Assembly: GCF_947499585.1 (NCBI RefSeq)
Contig: NZ_CANMOO010000001.1
Location: forward strand, 682,001 to 746,000
Reading direction: 5' to 3'
DNA length: 64,000 nucleotides
Source of the DNA: an uncultured Allomuricauda sp.
GTDB lineage: Bacteria > Bacteroidota > Bacteroidia > Flavobacteriales > Flavobacteriaceae
Shown here: piece by piece, positions 8,678 through 17,402 of the stretch
How the letters are laid out: every line of letters begins with the position of its first letter
Position numbering within the stretch: the stretch's first letter is position 1
Translations under genes and position numbers: made by a program
Notes under the pieces: generated by a model
Told to the model about the DNA's origin: nothing
The model's database searches: none
The model's input: only the letters and a program-made list of their open reading frames with translations

Positions 8678-9220
8678 TTAATCTGCCTTAAGATACGTTT
8701 CAATTTTCTTTACTGCCAAATGATAAGAAGCTTTTAAAGCTCCCACTGATGTTTCTAAAACCTCTGAAATCTCTTCATATTTCATTTCTTGAAAATATTT
8801 CATGGTAAAAACCAATTTTTGCTTGTCTGGAAGGGTGGCCAATGCCTTTTGCAATTTCAGTTGAATTTCATCTCCTTCAAAATAAACATCGGATTGTAAA
8901 TTCTCTATCAATGACATTTTTAGTTCCTCATCACTTATCCCCATTTTTTTTGACTTCTGCTTTAAAAAAGTCAGGGATTCATTGGTGGCTATTCGATACA
9001 TCCAAGAATACAGCTTACTATCTCCTTTAAAACCTCCAATGTTCTTGTACACTTTTATGAACGTATTCTGGAGAACATCATCCGCATCGTCATGATTTAG
9101 AACAATCCTGCGTATATGCCAATACAAGCGTTCTTTGTAAGTGTTGACCAACACTTCAAAGGCCTTTGCTTGGCTCTCTTTTTCTTTTAGTTTGTTGACT
9201 AAGGCTTCCTCAGCAATCAA
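8678..9220 (-). CDS. ECF-type RNA polymerase sigma factor
   Basis: A 180-residue sigma-70 family member of extracytoplasmic-function type. Region 2 spans about 20-90, with DDADDVLQNTFIKVYKN and the promoter-melting segment YSWMYRIATNESLTFLK. Region 4 spans about 130-176, with LPDKQKLVFTMKYFQEMKYE at its start and an HTH ending in KASYHLAVKKIE. It leads the operon with the membrane anti-sigma-like and Spy-like genes (33-base gap, then an 8-base overlap), the usual layout for an envelope-signal regulon. The target promoters cannot be seen. Confidence 0.9.
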   Translation of the reverse strand: MIAEEALVNKLKEKESQAKAFEVLVNTYKERLYWHIRRIVLNHDDADDVLQNTFIKVYKNIGGFKGDSKLYSWMYRIATNESLTFLKQKSKKMGISDEELKMSLIENLQSDVYFEGDEIQLKLQKALATLPDKQKLVFTMKYFQEMKYEEISEVLETSVGALKASYHLAVKKIETYLKAD

Positions 9221-9269
9221 TTGTTCTTACAATTTGGTGCTTTGACTCTGTTTGTATGAAAAGGTTTAA

Positions 9270-11096
9270 TTATACAGTGAAAGACTGCATTTCAACCAGT
9301 TTTTTATAGCCTTTTTTAGATTTCATGAGTTCTTCATGGGTACCTTGCTCCACAATTTTTCCTTTGCTGAGCACAACTATGGAATCTGCATTTTGAATTG
9401 TTGAAAGTCTATGGGCAATGACAATGGAAGTCCTATTTTGCATCATTTTTTCCAAAGCATCTTGTACTAAACGCTCACTTTCGGTATCTAGAGCCGATGT
9501 AGCTTCATCTAGAATCATGATTGGTGGGTTTTTAAGAACTGCTCTTGCAATGGAAAGTCTTTGTTTTTGACCACCACTTAATTTATTGCCGCTATCCCCG
9601 ATATTAGTGTCATATCCATTAGGCAGTTCCGTGATAAAATCGTGGGCATTGGCTACTTTGGCCGCTGCTATGACTTCATCATCAGTTGCACCCTCTTTAC
9701 CAAGACCTATATTATTTTTAACGGTATCATTAAACAAAATGGAATCTTGTGTCACCAATCCCATTAAACCCCGAAGCGATTTTTTAGTAATGTTCTTGAT
9801 ATTCGCGCTATCTATTAAAATCTCACCCTCGTTTACATCGTAAAAACGGGTCACCAAATTGGCAATGGTGCTTTTTCCGCTGCCAGATTGCCCCACAAGT
9901 GCTACCGTATGTCCTTTTTTGACTTTGAGGTCAAAACCTTTTAAAACATAGTCATCTTCATATTTAAATGAAATGTTTTTGATAGCAATATCATCCGTAA
10001 AATCTGTTTTCTCAATGGAATCTTTACTATCGGCAATTGGATTTTCGGATTCTAATATTTCTAAAACACGTTCCGCGGCAGCATTCCCTTTGCGTACGCC
10101 ATAGGAAGCTTTGCTTATCGCTTTGGCTGGAGTAAGTATGTTATAGGCTAATCCCATGTAGGCAATGAAAGAAGAAGCATCTAGAGTCTTGTCCACCAAA
10201 ACCATTTTGCCTCCAAACCATAGTAATACACCGATTACTAAAATCCCTAAAAACTCGCCAGTGGGTGAAGCCAAGTTTTGTCTGTTCAACAAAGAATTAG
10301 AGAATCTAAAAAACCGATTTGTAGAAGCTTTAAAGATGTTGAAAAACTTAGATTCAGCGTTAAACGCTTTAATTACTCGCAGACCTCCAAGCGTTTCTTC
10401 TACTATGGAAAGGAATTCTCCTTGCTCTTTTTGAACTTTATCAGATTTCCTTTTCAGAGATTTTCCAATTCTGGAAATAATCATTCCAGCAATGGGAATA
10501 AAGACAAAAACAAAAATGGTTAGCTTGGCACTAATACCAAACATGATTAAAATAGTAAAAACAATGGTCAGAGGTTCCCGCACTATTAATTCAAGTATGG
10601 AAAGAAAAGAATGTTGAATTTCCAATACATCTGAAGTTATCCTTGCTATGACATCTCCTTTTCTTTTTTCAGAGAAAAAAGATATTGGCAGGTCTACTAT
10701 TTTCTGATACATCTTGTTACGGACATCCTTTAAAACTCCATTTCTCAGGAAGGTAATAAAGTACATGGCCAAATAGTTGAAGACGTTTTTAAGAAGGAAT
10801 AGGACCAAGACCAACCCAATGACCAAGACCAAACCTTTCATTTCGTCATCACCGGAGTACTCATTTACGTGATAGTTTATATAGTCCTGTAAATAGTCTT
10901 TTGACTTGGAAAAACCTTTATATACAGGTTCTACCAAAACTTTTTGTTCAGGTTTAAACAATACATCCAACATTGGGATCAATGCTGCAAAAGAAAGTGC
11001 ACTAAAAAGCGCATAAAGAATATTAAAAAATATATTCAAAAAGCCGTATTTGCGATAGGGTCTCGCAAATTGGAGAATCTTTTTAAAGTAATTCAT
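9270..11096 (-). CDS. ABC exporter half-transporter, MsbA-like
   Basis: A 608-residue fused permease-ATPase. Six membrane helices fill about 20-320. The ATPase has Walker A GQSGSGKST (402-410), signature LSGGQ (506-510), Walker B MILDEATSALD (Asp530, Glu531) and switch His562. It should act as a homodimer in the inner membrane. MsbA-like lipid or LPS-core export is the usual assignment for flavobacterial members of this length, but a drug or peptide substrate is not excluded. Four bases separate it from the phosphohexomutase gene upstream, which points to an operon with mutase and glycosyltransferase, consistent with envelope glycolipid work. Confidence 0.85.
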   Translation of the reverse strand: MNYFKKILQFARPYRKYGFLNIFFNILYALFSALSFAALIPMLDVLFKPEQKVLVEPVYKGFSKSKDYLQDYINYHVNEYSGDDEMKGLVLVIGLVLVLFLLKNVFNYLAMYFITFLRNGVLKDVRNKMYQKIVDLPISFFSEKRKGDVIARITSDVLEIQHSFLSILELIVREPLTIVFTILIMFGISAKLTIFVFVFIPIAGMIISRIGKSLKRKSDKVQKEQGEFLSIVEETLGGLRVIKAFNAESKFFNIFKASTNRFFRFSNSLLNRQNLASPTGEFLGILVIGVLLWFGGKMVLVDKTLDASSFIAYMGLAYNILTPAKAISKASYGVRKGNAAAERVLEILESENPIADSKDSIEKTDFTDDIAIKNISFKYEDDYVLKGFDLKVKKGHTVALVGQSGSGKSTIANLVTRFYDVNEGEILIDSANIKNITKKSLRGLMGLVTQDSILFNDTVKNNIGLGKEGATDDEVIAAAKVANAHDFITELPNGYDTNIGDSGNKLSGGQKQRLSIARAVLKNPPIMILDEATSALDTESERLVQDALEKMMQNRTSIVIAHRLSTIQNADSIVVLSKGKIVEQGTHEELMKSKKGYKKLVEMQSFTV

Positions 11097-11100
11097 TCAC

Positions 11101-12807
11101 CTATAAATTCAGTTCGGAAAGGATGCCATCAATTTTGGTGTCCAAATGCGAATTTACGGATTTATAATCCTCCGCTTTTTCTAATTTGGCATTTGTGCTA
11201 ATGTAAAATTTCACTTTAGGTTCTGTGCCGCTAGGTCTGGCAGCTATCCGGGTGCCATCTTCAGTTTCGTAGATCAACACATTGGATTTTGGCAAATTAA
11301 TTGGCTTTTCCTCACCAGTAAGGACGTTTTTAGCAATTGAAGTATTGTAGTCTTCTATCCAAATTACTTTTGAACCTTGAACGGATTCCACAGGGTTTTC
11401 CTTAAAATCAACTAACATTTGTTTAATCTCTTCTGCACCGCTAATTCCTTTTTTAGTCAAGGAAATTAATTTCTCTTTATAAAACCCGAAGTCGACATAA
11501 GCATCTATTAAATTTTTATAGAACGAACTTCCGCTTGCTTTAGCATCCGCGGCAATTTCACAAGCCAATAGGGTAGCGGTTACAGCATCTTTGTCGCGCA
11601 CAAAATCACCTACCATATATCCAAAACTCTCTTCTCCACCTCCAATAAAAGTTGAATCGGGAAAATCCTTGATCATTTTGCCGATCCATTTGAACCCTGT
11701 TAAGGAGGTTTTACATTCCACGTTATAAGCTTTTGCCATTTGTTCCATCATCGGTGTGGAAACTATGGTTGTTGCAATGAATTCATTGCCATTGAATCCA
11801 TTTTCCTTGTATTTATCTAAAAGGAATTTGGTCATCAGCACCATTGTCTGGTTACCGTTGAGCAATTCTATTTTTCCTTCCAAATTTCTTACGGCAATCC
11901 CTAATCGGTCACTATCTGGGTCAGTGCCCACCACCATATCTGCTCCAATTTCTTCAGCTTTTTTTATTGCCATTGATAAAGCTTCTGGCTCTTCTGGGTT
12001 TGGCGATTTCACAGTGGGGAAGTCTCCATCAGGCTTTGCCTGTTCTTCTATAATTGTTACATTCCTATAGCCAGCACGTTTTAAAACTTCTGGAATTGCA
12101 GTTATAGAAGTCCCATGAAGTGAAGTGAAGACAATTTTAAAATTGTCTTTGTCTTTTGCGCCAAAACTTCCTTTACTTACTGAAGCTTTAAAAAATGCTT
12201 CGTCAACATCTTTATCAATAAGTTTAATAAGACTTTCATTGGCTTCAAAATTAATATCCTCAAAAGAGAGGGAATTAATTTCTGCAATAATCTCACCGTC
12301 TTGAGGCGGTACTATTTGTCCACCATCAGTCCAATATACCTTGTATCCATTATATTCCGGCGGATTATGGGAAGCAGTCAAAACAATTCCAGCATGACAA
12401 TTTAAATGCTTCACGGCAAATGAAAGCTCAGGAGTAGTTCGCAATTCAGAAAATAAGAAAACTTTGATTCCGTTTGCAGATAAAATTTCAGAAACTGTTC
12501 GTGCCAATGTATCCGAATTGTGCCTACAATCATACGCAATCACAACCTTAACTTCTTCTGTAGGGTAAGTTCTTTTTAGGTAATTCCCTAGCCCTTGTGT
12601 GTTTTTTCCTAAAGTATATTTGTTTATTCTATTGGTTCCAACACCCATCATTCCGCGCATGCCACCCGTGCCAAATTCCAAATCCTTGTAGAAACGTTCT
12701 TTTAGTTCCTCTGTATCATTTTTGATAAGGTTTTGAATTTCTTTTTTGGTTTCTGAATCAAAAAAATCGGTTAACCAAGTCTGTGCGGTCGAGAGAATGG
12801 AATCCAT
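11101..12807 (-). CDS. phosphohexomutase (phosphoglucomutase/phosphomannomutase family)
   Basis: A 568-residue alpha-D-phosphohexomutase. The phosphoserine loop is TASHNPP (Ser146), the metal loop is DPDSDR (Asp296, 298 and 300), the sugar-recognition loop is GGGEESFGY (from about 389) and the phosphate-binding loop RPSGTEPK lies near the C-terminus. The length matches the PgcA/PGM2-like group, which interconverts glucose-1- and -6-phosphate and may accept mannose or ribose phosphates. All catalytic loops are intact. It sits between the glycosyltransferase and ABC exporter genes on the same strand, suggesting supply of sugar-1-phosphates for glycan synthesis. Confidence 0.9.
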   Translation of the reverse strand: MDSILSTAQTWLTDFFDSETKKEIQNLIKNDTEELKERFYKDLEFGTGGMRGMMGVGTNRINKYTLGKNTQGLGNYLKRTYPTEEVKVVIAYDCRHNSDTLARTVSEILSANGIKVFLFSELRTTPELSFAVKHLNCHAGIVLTASHNPPEYNGYKVYWTDGGQIVPPQDGEIIAEINSLSFEDINFEANESLIKLIDKDVDEAFFKASVSKGSFGAKDKDNFKIVFTSLHGTSITAIPEVLKRAGYRNVTIIEEQAKPDGDFPTVKSPNPEEPEALSMAIKKAEEIGADMVVGTDPDSDRLGIAVRNLEGKIELLNGNQTMVLMTKFLLDKYKENGFNGNEFIATTIVSTPMMEQMAKAYNVECKTSLTGFKWIGKMIKDFPDSTFIGGGEESFGYMVGDFVRDKDAVTATLLACEIAADAKASGSSFYKNLIDAYVDFGFYKEKLISLTKKGISGAEEIKQMLVDFKENPVESVQGSKVIWIEDYNTSIAKNVLTGEEKPINLPKSNVLIYETEDGTRIAARPSGTEPKVKFYISTNAKLEKAEDYKSVNSHLDTKIDGILSELNL

Positions 12808-12864
12808 GTGTTGTTGCTAAGTTTTATGCTTTTAAAAATACGAAGAATCTGTATTTGATTCTTG

Positions 12865-13812
12865 CTAAATATTAATTTTGTTGGAGATGGTATAGCGGGT
12901 ATCGTTTTTTCTGGAACGCACTAAAATCTCGCCTATAAAACCAGCTAAGAAGAACTGTGTTCCAATCACCATTGCAATTAATGCAATATAGAATTGTGGT
13001 CGTTGTGTAATTAAACGCCCAGTTGGATTCAGAAACAATTTGTCCACACCCAAATAAATAGAGAACCCAAGGCCAACTATAAACATAAGTACGCCCAAGG
13101 CCCCGAAGAGATGCATGGGTTGCCGCCCAAATTTTGAAACAAACCAGATGGTAATCAAATCTAGAAAACCATTGATGAAGCGTTCAGCCCCAAACTTGGT
13201 AGTACCATATTTTCTTGCTTGATGTTGCACTACTTTTTCCGTGATTTTTGAAAAACCAGCATTTTTGGCCAACACGGGAATGTAACGATGCATGTCTCCC
13301 GAAACCTCAATGTTCTTCACTACCTCATTTTTAAATGCCTTAAGGCCACAGTTAAAATCATTCAATTTTACACCGGATGTTCTTCTAGCCGCCCAGTTGA
13401 AGAGTTTTGAGGGCATATTTTTGGTGATAATGGAATCATACCGTTTCTTCTTCCATCCAGAAACAACATGGTTACCGTCTTCTTTAATTAATTTATATAG
13501 TTCTGGTATTTCCTCTGGGTTGTCTTGCAAATCTGCATCCATGGTAATGACCACATCACCTTGAGCAGCTTTAAATCCTGCATGCAGCGCCTGGGATTTT
13601 CCAAAGTTTTTCAAGAACTGAATCCCTTTTACGTTGTTATTTTTTGCGGAAAGCTCCTCAATGGTTTTCCAAGAACCATCAGTGCTGCCATCATCAATAA
13701 AAATAACCTCATATAAAAAATGATTGGACTGCATAACTTTTGCAATCCAATCATGGAGTTCTATAAGTGATTCTTGCTCGTTAAGTAAAGGGATTACAAT
13801 GGAAATTTGCAT
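12865..13812 (-). CDS. family 2 glycosyltransferase, membrane-anchored (DPM1/GtrB-like)
   Basis: A 315-residue GT-A enzyme starting ISIVIPLLNEQESL, with acceptor/donor motifs VIFIDDGSTDGS (about 37-47) and MDADLQDNPEEIP (Asp92, Asp94). Two C-terminal membrane helices lie at about 232-255 and 274-300. This is the dolichyl/undecaprenyl-phosphate sugar transferase architecture (DPM1, GtrB, ArnC). It likely moves a sugar from a nucleotide donor to a polyprenyl phosphate at the inner membrane. The sugar is not known. It lies between DUF4199 and the phosphohexomutase, all on one strand. Confidence 0.87.
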   Translation of the reverse strand: MQISIVIPLLNEQESLIELHDWIAKVMQSNHFLYEVIFIDDGSTDGSWKTIEELSAKNNNVKGIQFLKNFGKSQALHAGFKAAQGDVVITMDADLQDNPEEIPELYKLIKEDGNHVVSGWKKKRYDSIITKNMPSKLFNWAARRTSGVKLNDFNCGLKAFKNEVVKNIEVSGDMHRYIPVLAKNAGFSKITEKVVQHQARKYGTTKFGAERFINGFLDLITIWFVSKFGRQPMHLFGALGVLMFIVGLGFSIYLGVDKLFLNPTGRLITQRPQFYIALIAMVIGTQFFLAGFIGEILVRSRKNDTRYTISNKINI

Positions 13813-13854
13813 TGTTCATTTCTGGAATTCCCTTCAAAAATAGTATTTTTTGTC

Positions 13855-14373
13855 TTAGTATGCGGGTTTGGCTTTTTTCAGAATTAAACCGCTAACCAAT
13901 CCTAAAACGAGCCCTATTAAGATATTTAATATCAAAAGAAAAGGATATCCCATCCACCAGAACTTTATGCTCTGTTCTTTTTGTACATCAAATTGTTCTT
14001 GGGTGATTTCTCCACTTTCCAGTGCTGGGCCTAGACGTGCATCCATAATTTTAGAAGGTGTATCTGGGTCTATGACGTTTACTAGAACAAGGTTGTATAT
14101 TATTGCAATAATTGCAGATATTAAAGCAATACCAGCTCCAATTTTTAAAGCTTGGCTAAGGGTCAAAAAACCTTCATTTGCTTTTCTAAAGTTAGAAATA
14201 CCAATAAAAGTAATAACTGCAGCTAGCACAACACCGATGATCATAAGTGCAGGGCTTTGTGAAGTGTGCATGTCTTGGGTATAAAGCATGATTCCAAATA
14301 TCACACTGATACCTCCCAGGATTAATCCGTAATTAAGGGAGAATTTTCCTGTTTTTGGTTGATTTTCTTCCAT
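13855..14373 (-). CDS. DUF4199 membrane protein
   Basis: A 172-residue integral membrane protein with four hydrophobic segments (about 14-30, 40-60, 78-105 and 130-165), matching the DUF4199 family of Bacteroidota. No function is known for the family. As I recall, flavobacterial genomes often place it just before a GT2 gene as here (42-base gap). It is transcribed divergently from rpmE2. Confidence 0.75.
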   Translation of the reverse strand: MEENQPKTGKFSLNYGLILGGISVIFGIMLYTQDMHTSQSPALMIIGVVLAAVITFIGISNFRKANEGFLTLSQALKIGAGIALISAIIAIIYNLVLVNVIDPDTPSKIMDARLGPALESGEITQEQFDVQKEQSIKFWWMGYPFLLILNILIGLVLGLVSGLILKKAKPAY

Positions 14374-14472
14374 TTTATATAAAAATTTATTGTTGATTGT
14401 AGCTTGTTAGTGAGTAACATAAAAGTTTTGTTACACTCAAAGGTATATTTTTTCTTTTTCACGATATTTAGG

Positions 14473-14502
14473 TTGGAATTATCAAAGAAATTATTAAATT
14501 TG
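14473..14502 (+). promoter_or_regulatory. Bacteroidota-type promoter of rpmE2
   Basis: A -33 element TTGG (14473-14476) and a -7 element TAAATTTG (14495-14502), 18 bases apart, fit the Bacteroidota TTG/TAnnTTTG consensus. They lie about 35 bases before the rpmE2 start. Confidence 0.65.
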
Positions 14503-14536
14503 CACCTCGAAATTCTGAGATTTAAGTTTTAAGACG

Positions 14537-14806
14537 ATGAGAAAAGGTATACACCCAGAAAATTATAGATTGGTAGCTTTTAAAGATATGTCCAATGATG
14601 ATGTATTTCTTACAAAATCTACTGCGGAAGCAAAAGAGAATATCACTGTTGATGGTGTTGAGTATCCTTTGGTAAAATTGGAGATATCTAGAACTTCTCA
14701 CCCTTACTATACAGGTAAGACCAAATTGGTTGATACTGCTGGTAGAATTGATAAGTTCAAGAACAAATACAAGAAATTCAGTAAAGAGGAAAAAAGCGAA
14801 GAATAA
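14537..14806 (+). CDS. rpmE2: 50S ribosomal protein L31, type B
   Basis: An 89-residue L31 of the zinc-free (C-minus) type. It begins MRKGIHPENYRLVAFKDMS, carries the SHPYYTGKTKLVDTAGRIDKF signature (residues H, P, Y, T, G and K in order), and lacks the CxxC pair of type A. It is part of the large ribosomal subunit near the central protuberance. It is expressed as a single gene from a near-consensus promoter and ends at a strong terminator. In many bacteria the zinc-free form is induced under zinc limitation, but here it may be the only L31; no Zur-like site was recognised. Confidence 0.95.
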   Translation: MRKGIHPENYRLVAFKDMSNDDVFLTKSTAEAKENITVDGVEYPLVKLEISRTSHPYYTGKTKLVDTAGRIDKFKNKYKKFSKEEKSEE

Positions 14807-14828
14807 GCAATTTCCCTTAATAATATTT

Positions 14829-14860
14829 AACGCCTCTGATAATTGTCAGAGGCGTTTTTT
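14829..14860 (+). terminator. rho-independent terminator of rpmE2
   Basis: An 11-bp stem (AACGCCTCTGA / TCAGAGGCGTT) with a six-base loop, followed by TTTTATTTTT. Confidence 0.88.
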
Positions 14861-14886
14861 ATTTTTACACCATTCAAACTACAACC

Positions 14887-16062
14887 ATGAACTATATACT
14901 TTCTGATGGACCCCAAAGAGAATCATTGCTTCCGTTCACTTTTACAAGGCCTGTCGCGGAAATTAGAATAGGAATTTTAACCATTCGCGAAAAATGGGAA
15001 AAGTACCTGAATACAGCGGTAAGCTTTAAGACAGAGGAGTACTTATCGGAAAAATATCCAATGAAGGAAGCTGCGGATAATGTTGTAATTACTTCATCTT
15101 ATTTACCTAGCCAACAACTTTTAGAAGCTATATCCTTTTTAAAAAAAGGAGAAGCTGTTTTTTATGAGGACAAAGTGGTAGCATATCGCACCAAAAACCC
15201 CAAAGAGAATATTGATTTTTCAGAATACACAATTATAAACTATGCAGGAGGAATACTTACTGTAGACCAGACATGGGATATCTTTTCTAAGAACGGGGAA
15301 GCTATACAGGCTGACTTTGATTTAATTACCAAAGGTCGAAAAAGCGCTCCAATTTCAGGTACCAATAAATTAATCTGTCCTGAAAATATGTTCGTGGAGG
15401 AAGGAGCAATTATAGAACATAGTATTTTAAATGCAACTAAAGGCCCTATATATATAGGTAAAAATGCAGAGATTTGGGAAGGATGTCTTATCCGAGGAGC
15501 TTTTGCATTATGTGACAATGCCATTGTAAAAATGGGAGCAAAGATTTATGGCCCTACCACTGTTGGACCTTCTGGAAAGGTTTGTGGAGAAATTAATAAT
15601 TCTGTGATTTTTGGATATTCTAGCAAGGGACATGATGGTTACCTAGGAAATGCAGTATTGGGGGAATGGTGCAATATTGGTGCGGGATCTAATAACTCCA
15701 ATTTAAAGAACAATTATGCCAAAGTACGCATATGGAACTATGCCACAGAAAAATTTGACCATACAGGGCTACAGTTTTGTGGACTTATGATGGGTGATCA
15801 TAGCAAAACGGCAATTAATACCATGCTCAATACGGGAACTGTAATTGGCGTAAACGCTAATATTTATGTTCCTGGATTTCCAAGAAACTTTGTCCCCAGC
15901 TTTAGTTGGGGTGGTGCTTCCGGTTTTAGCACTTACATGCCAAAAAAAGCCTTTGAGGCAGCAGCAGTAATGATGGAGCGCAGAGGGGTGAAGTTTGACG
16001 ATAAGGAAGCCCGTATTCTAGAGCATGTATTTGAGTTGACCAAAAAATGGAGGAATTATTGA
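14887..16062 (+). CDS. GlmU-like putative sugar nucleotidyltransferase/acetyltransferase
   Basis: A 391-residue protein of the Bacteroidota GlmU-like family. The start MNYILSDGPQRESLLPFTFT is characteristic: it replaces the usual nucleotidyltransferase signature with a divergent N-terminal domain ending in TRPVAEIRIGI. From about 150 to 370 there are left-handed beta-helix hexapeptide repeats (for example IYIGKNAEIWEG and VKMGAKIYGPTTVGP). Family members are suggested to act on UDP-GlcNAc synthesis or a related sugar activation, but the canonical uridylyltransferase loop is not visible, so catalysis by the N-terminal half is unproven. It stands alone downstream of the rpmE2 terminator. Confidence 0.78.
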   Translation: MNYILSDGPQRESLLPFTFTRPVAEIRIGILTIREKWEKYLNTAVSFKTEEYLSEKYPMKEAADNVVITSSYLPSQQLLEAISFLKKGEAVFYEDKVVAYRTKNPKENIDFSEYTIINYAGGILTVDQTWDIFSKNGEAIQADFDLITKGRKSAPISGTNKLICPENMFVEEGAIIEHSILNATKGPIYIGKNAEIWEGCLIRGAFALCDNAIVKMGAKIYGPTTVGPSGKVCGEINNSVIFGYSSKGHDGYLGNAVLGEWCNIGAGSNNSNLKNNYAKVRIWNYATEKFDHTGLQFCGLMMGDHSKTAINTMLNTGTVIGVNANIYVPGFPRNFVPSFSWGGASGFSTYMPKKAFEAAAVMMERRGVKFDDKEARILEHVFELTKKWRNY

Positions 16063-16086
16063 AGAATTTTCAAGTAAATAAATAAT

Positions 16087-16512
16087 CTAATTTTCGGAAA
16101 CAGCTTCAAACTCCTTTAAAAGGGCTTTGCTCATTTTGTCCTGTAAATCTCCACCTCCTTTTATAAGTTCTGATACATGTGCTCTATCTTTTTCAGAAAC
16201 TTTTCTATGATTTAAACTCCACTCAGACATTGCTATCATAATAGGCATTAAATCAATACCTACTTTGGTTAATGTATATATGTTTTTTTGTTTGTGCTTA
16301 GCATCTTTTGTTTTAATAACAATTCCTAACTCCTCTAGTTTATTAAGCCTGTCTGTCAAAATATTACTGGCAATTTTTTCATCAGATTCTCTTATCTCAT
16401 TAAAGTATCGTTTCCCGTCAAACATAATATCCCTTATTATTAACAAGGTCCATTTATCCCCAAATACTTCAAGATATTGATTTATAGGGCATGATGATTT
16501 CAATTCCTTCAT
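16087..16512 (-). CDS. HxlR-family transcriptional regulator
   Basis: A 141-residue winged-helix regulator. It opens with the family hallmark CPINQYLEVFGDKWTLLIIR, Cys9 being the redox- or electrophile-sensing position in several HxlR/YodB members, and continues with FNEIRESDEKIASNILTDRL, the recognition helix region. It is divergent from the DUF1330/SRPBCC/SDR operon, and the shared 101-base region holds a perfect 13-bp inverted repeat. The simplest reading is that it represses that operon and itself. Confidence 0.88.
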   Translation of the reverse strand: MKELKSSCPINQYLEVFGDKWTLLIIRDIMFDGKRYFNEIRESDEKIASNILTDRLNKLEELGIVIKTKDAKHKQKNIYTLTKVGIDLMPIMIAMSEWSLNHRKVSEKDRAHVSELIKGGGDLQDKMSKALLKEFEAVSEN

Positions 16513-16530
16513 ATTAAGTTTTATATTAAA

Positions 16531-16588
16531 ACTAGTTGCAAAATAAAATTAGTTTAATATATTTGAGCAGTTGTTTTTTGCAACTAGT
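16531..16588. promoter_or_regulatory. inverted-repeat operator candidate between hxlR-type gene and its operon
   Basis: ACTAGTTGCAAAA at 16531-16543 recurs as its exact reverse complement at 16576-16588. Each arm contains the palindrome ACTAGT. It sits between the divergent starts at 16512 and 16614, where an HxlR dimer pair could block both promoters. The binding itself is inferred. Confidence 0.6.
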
Positions 16589-16613
16589 CAAATATACATT
16601 AAAATTCACATTG

Positions 16614-16910
16614 ATGAACAGAGGTTATCTAATTGAAAATTATACTGTAATAGATAAGGAGAATTATGTTCCACCTGTAAAAACGATAAATGGAATACTG
16701 GGAAAGTTTAATGGGAAATTCTTAGTGGCAACACCAAAATCTAAAACCTTACATGGCAATCCGTTAGAGGTGGTCGTAGTTATAGAGTTTGAATCTGTTG
16801 AGAAGGCTCAAGAGTTCTATAATTCCAAGGATTATGAAGAGCACAAAAGACTTTATAAAAATACTACTCAAGGCTGGATAAGTTTAGCACCAGAATATTT
16901 TGGACAATAA
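16614..16910 (+). CDS. DUF1330-family protein
   Basis: A 98-residue ferredoxin-like-fold protein of the DUF1330 type. It contains GNPLEVVVVIEFESVEKAQEFY, broken here as the central strand-helix unit, and ends in YKNTTQGWISLAPEYFG. The start at 16614 was chosen because an upstream in-frame ATG lies inside the operator repeat and gives a foreign extension. The family is small dimeric proteins of unknown activity, related in fold to antibiotic-biosynthesis monooxygenases. First gene of a three-gene operon with gaps of 17 and 10 bases. Confidence 0.75.
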   Translation: MNRGYLIENYTVIDKENYVPPVKTINGILGKFNGKFLVATPKSKTLHGNPLEVVVVIEFESVEKAQEFYNSKDYEEHKRLYKNTTQGWISLAPEYFGQ

Positions 16911-16927
16911 AATTAATACTAATACAT

Positions 16928-17392
16928 ATGGATTTAAAAAAAACAATTAGAGTCAAAGCTTCAAAAGAAAAAGCATTTAAAGCAATAACGACTGAAGTGA
17001 ACAAATGGTGGGGAAACGTAGATAATAAAACAGCTAATGAAATTGGTCATGAGTTTTCTGTCTTTTTTGAAGAAGATACAGAATGGCGTTTTGTAGTTTC
17101 AGAGTTGGAAGAATTTAGCCATGTCGCTTGGAGGTGTATTCATGCAAACCATTCATTTTCAGGCCTTAAAAATATAAAAGAAGAGTGGTTGAATAGCAAA
17201 ATATCTTTTGTTTTTAAAGTTTTAAGTGATGATATGATTGAAGTTTCATTTACCCACAAAGGACTAACCCCAAGTTTAAATTGTTATGAAATTTGTGATG
17301 CAGGCTGGACACATTTTATAGTTAATAGCCTTAAGCAATATTTAGAAACAGGAACTGGAACTCCAAATTTGGTAGCTAATACTAAAAATTAA
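16928..17392 (+). CDS. SRPBCC-domain protein (AHSA1/START-like)
   Basis: A 154-residue single-domain helix-grip (Bet v 1-like) protein. It starts with the typical strand-helix KTIRVKASKEKAFKAITTEV, then NKWWG, and ends with a long C-terminal helix (WTHFIVNSLKQYLETGTG). Such proteins bind hydrophobic ligands in a cavity, and no catalytic residue can be assigned. It is the middle gene of the HxlR-flanked operon, between DUF1330 and an SDR-like gene. Confidence 0.8.
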   Translation: MDLKKTIRVKASKEKAFKAITTEVNKWWGNVDNKTANEIGHEFSVFFEEDTEWRFVVSELEEFSHVAWRCIHANHSFSGLKNIKEEWLNSKISFVFKVLSDDMIEVSFTHKGLTPSLNCYEICDAGWTHFIVNSLKQYLETGTGTPNLVANTKN

Positions 17393-17402
17393 AACTCAAA
17401 AT

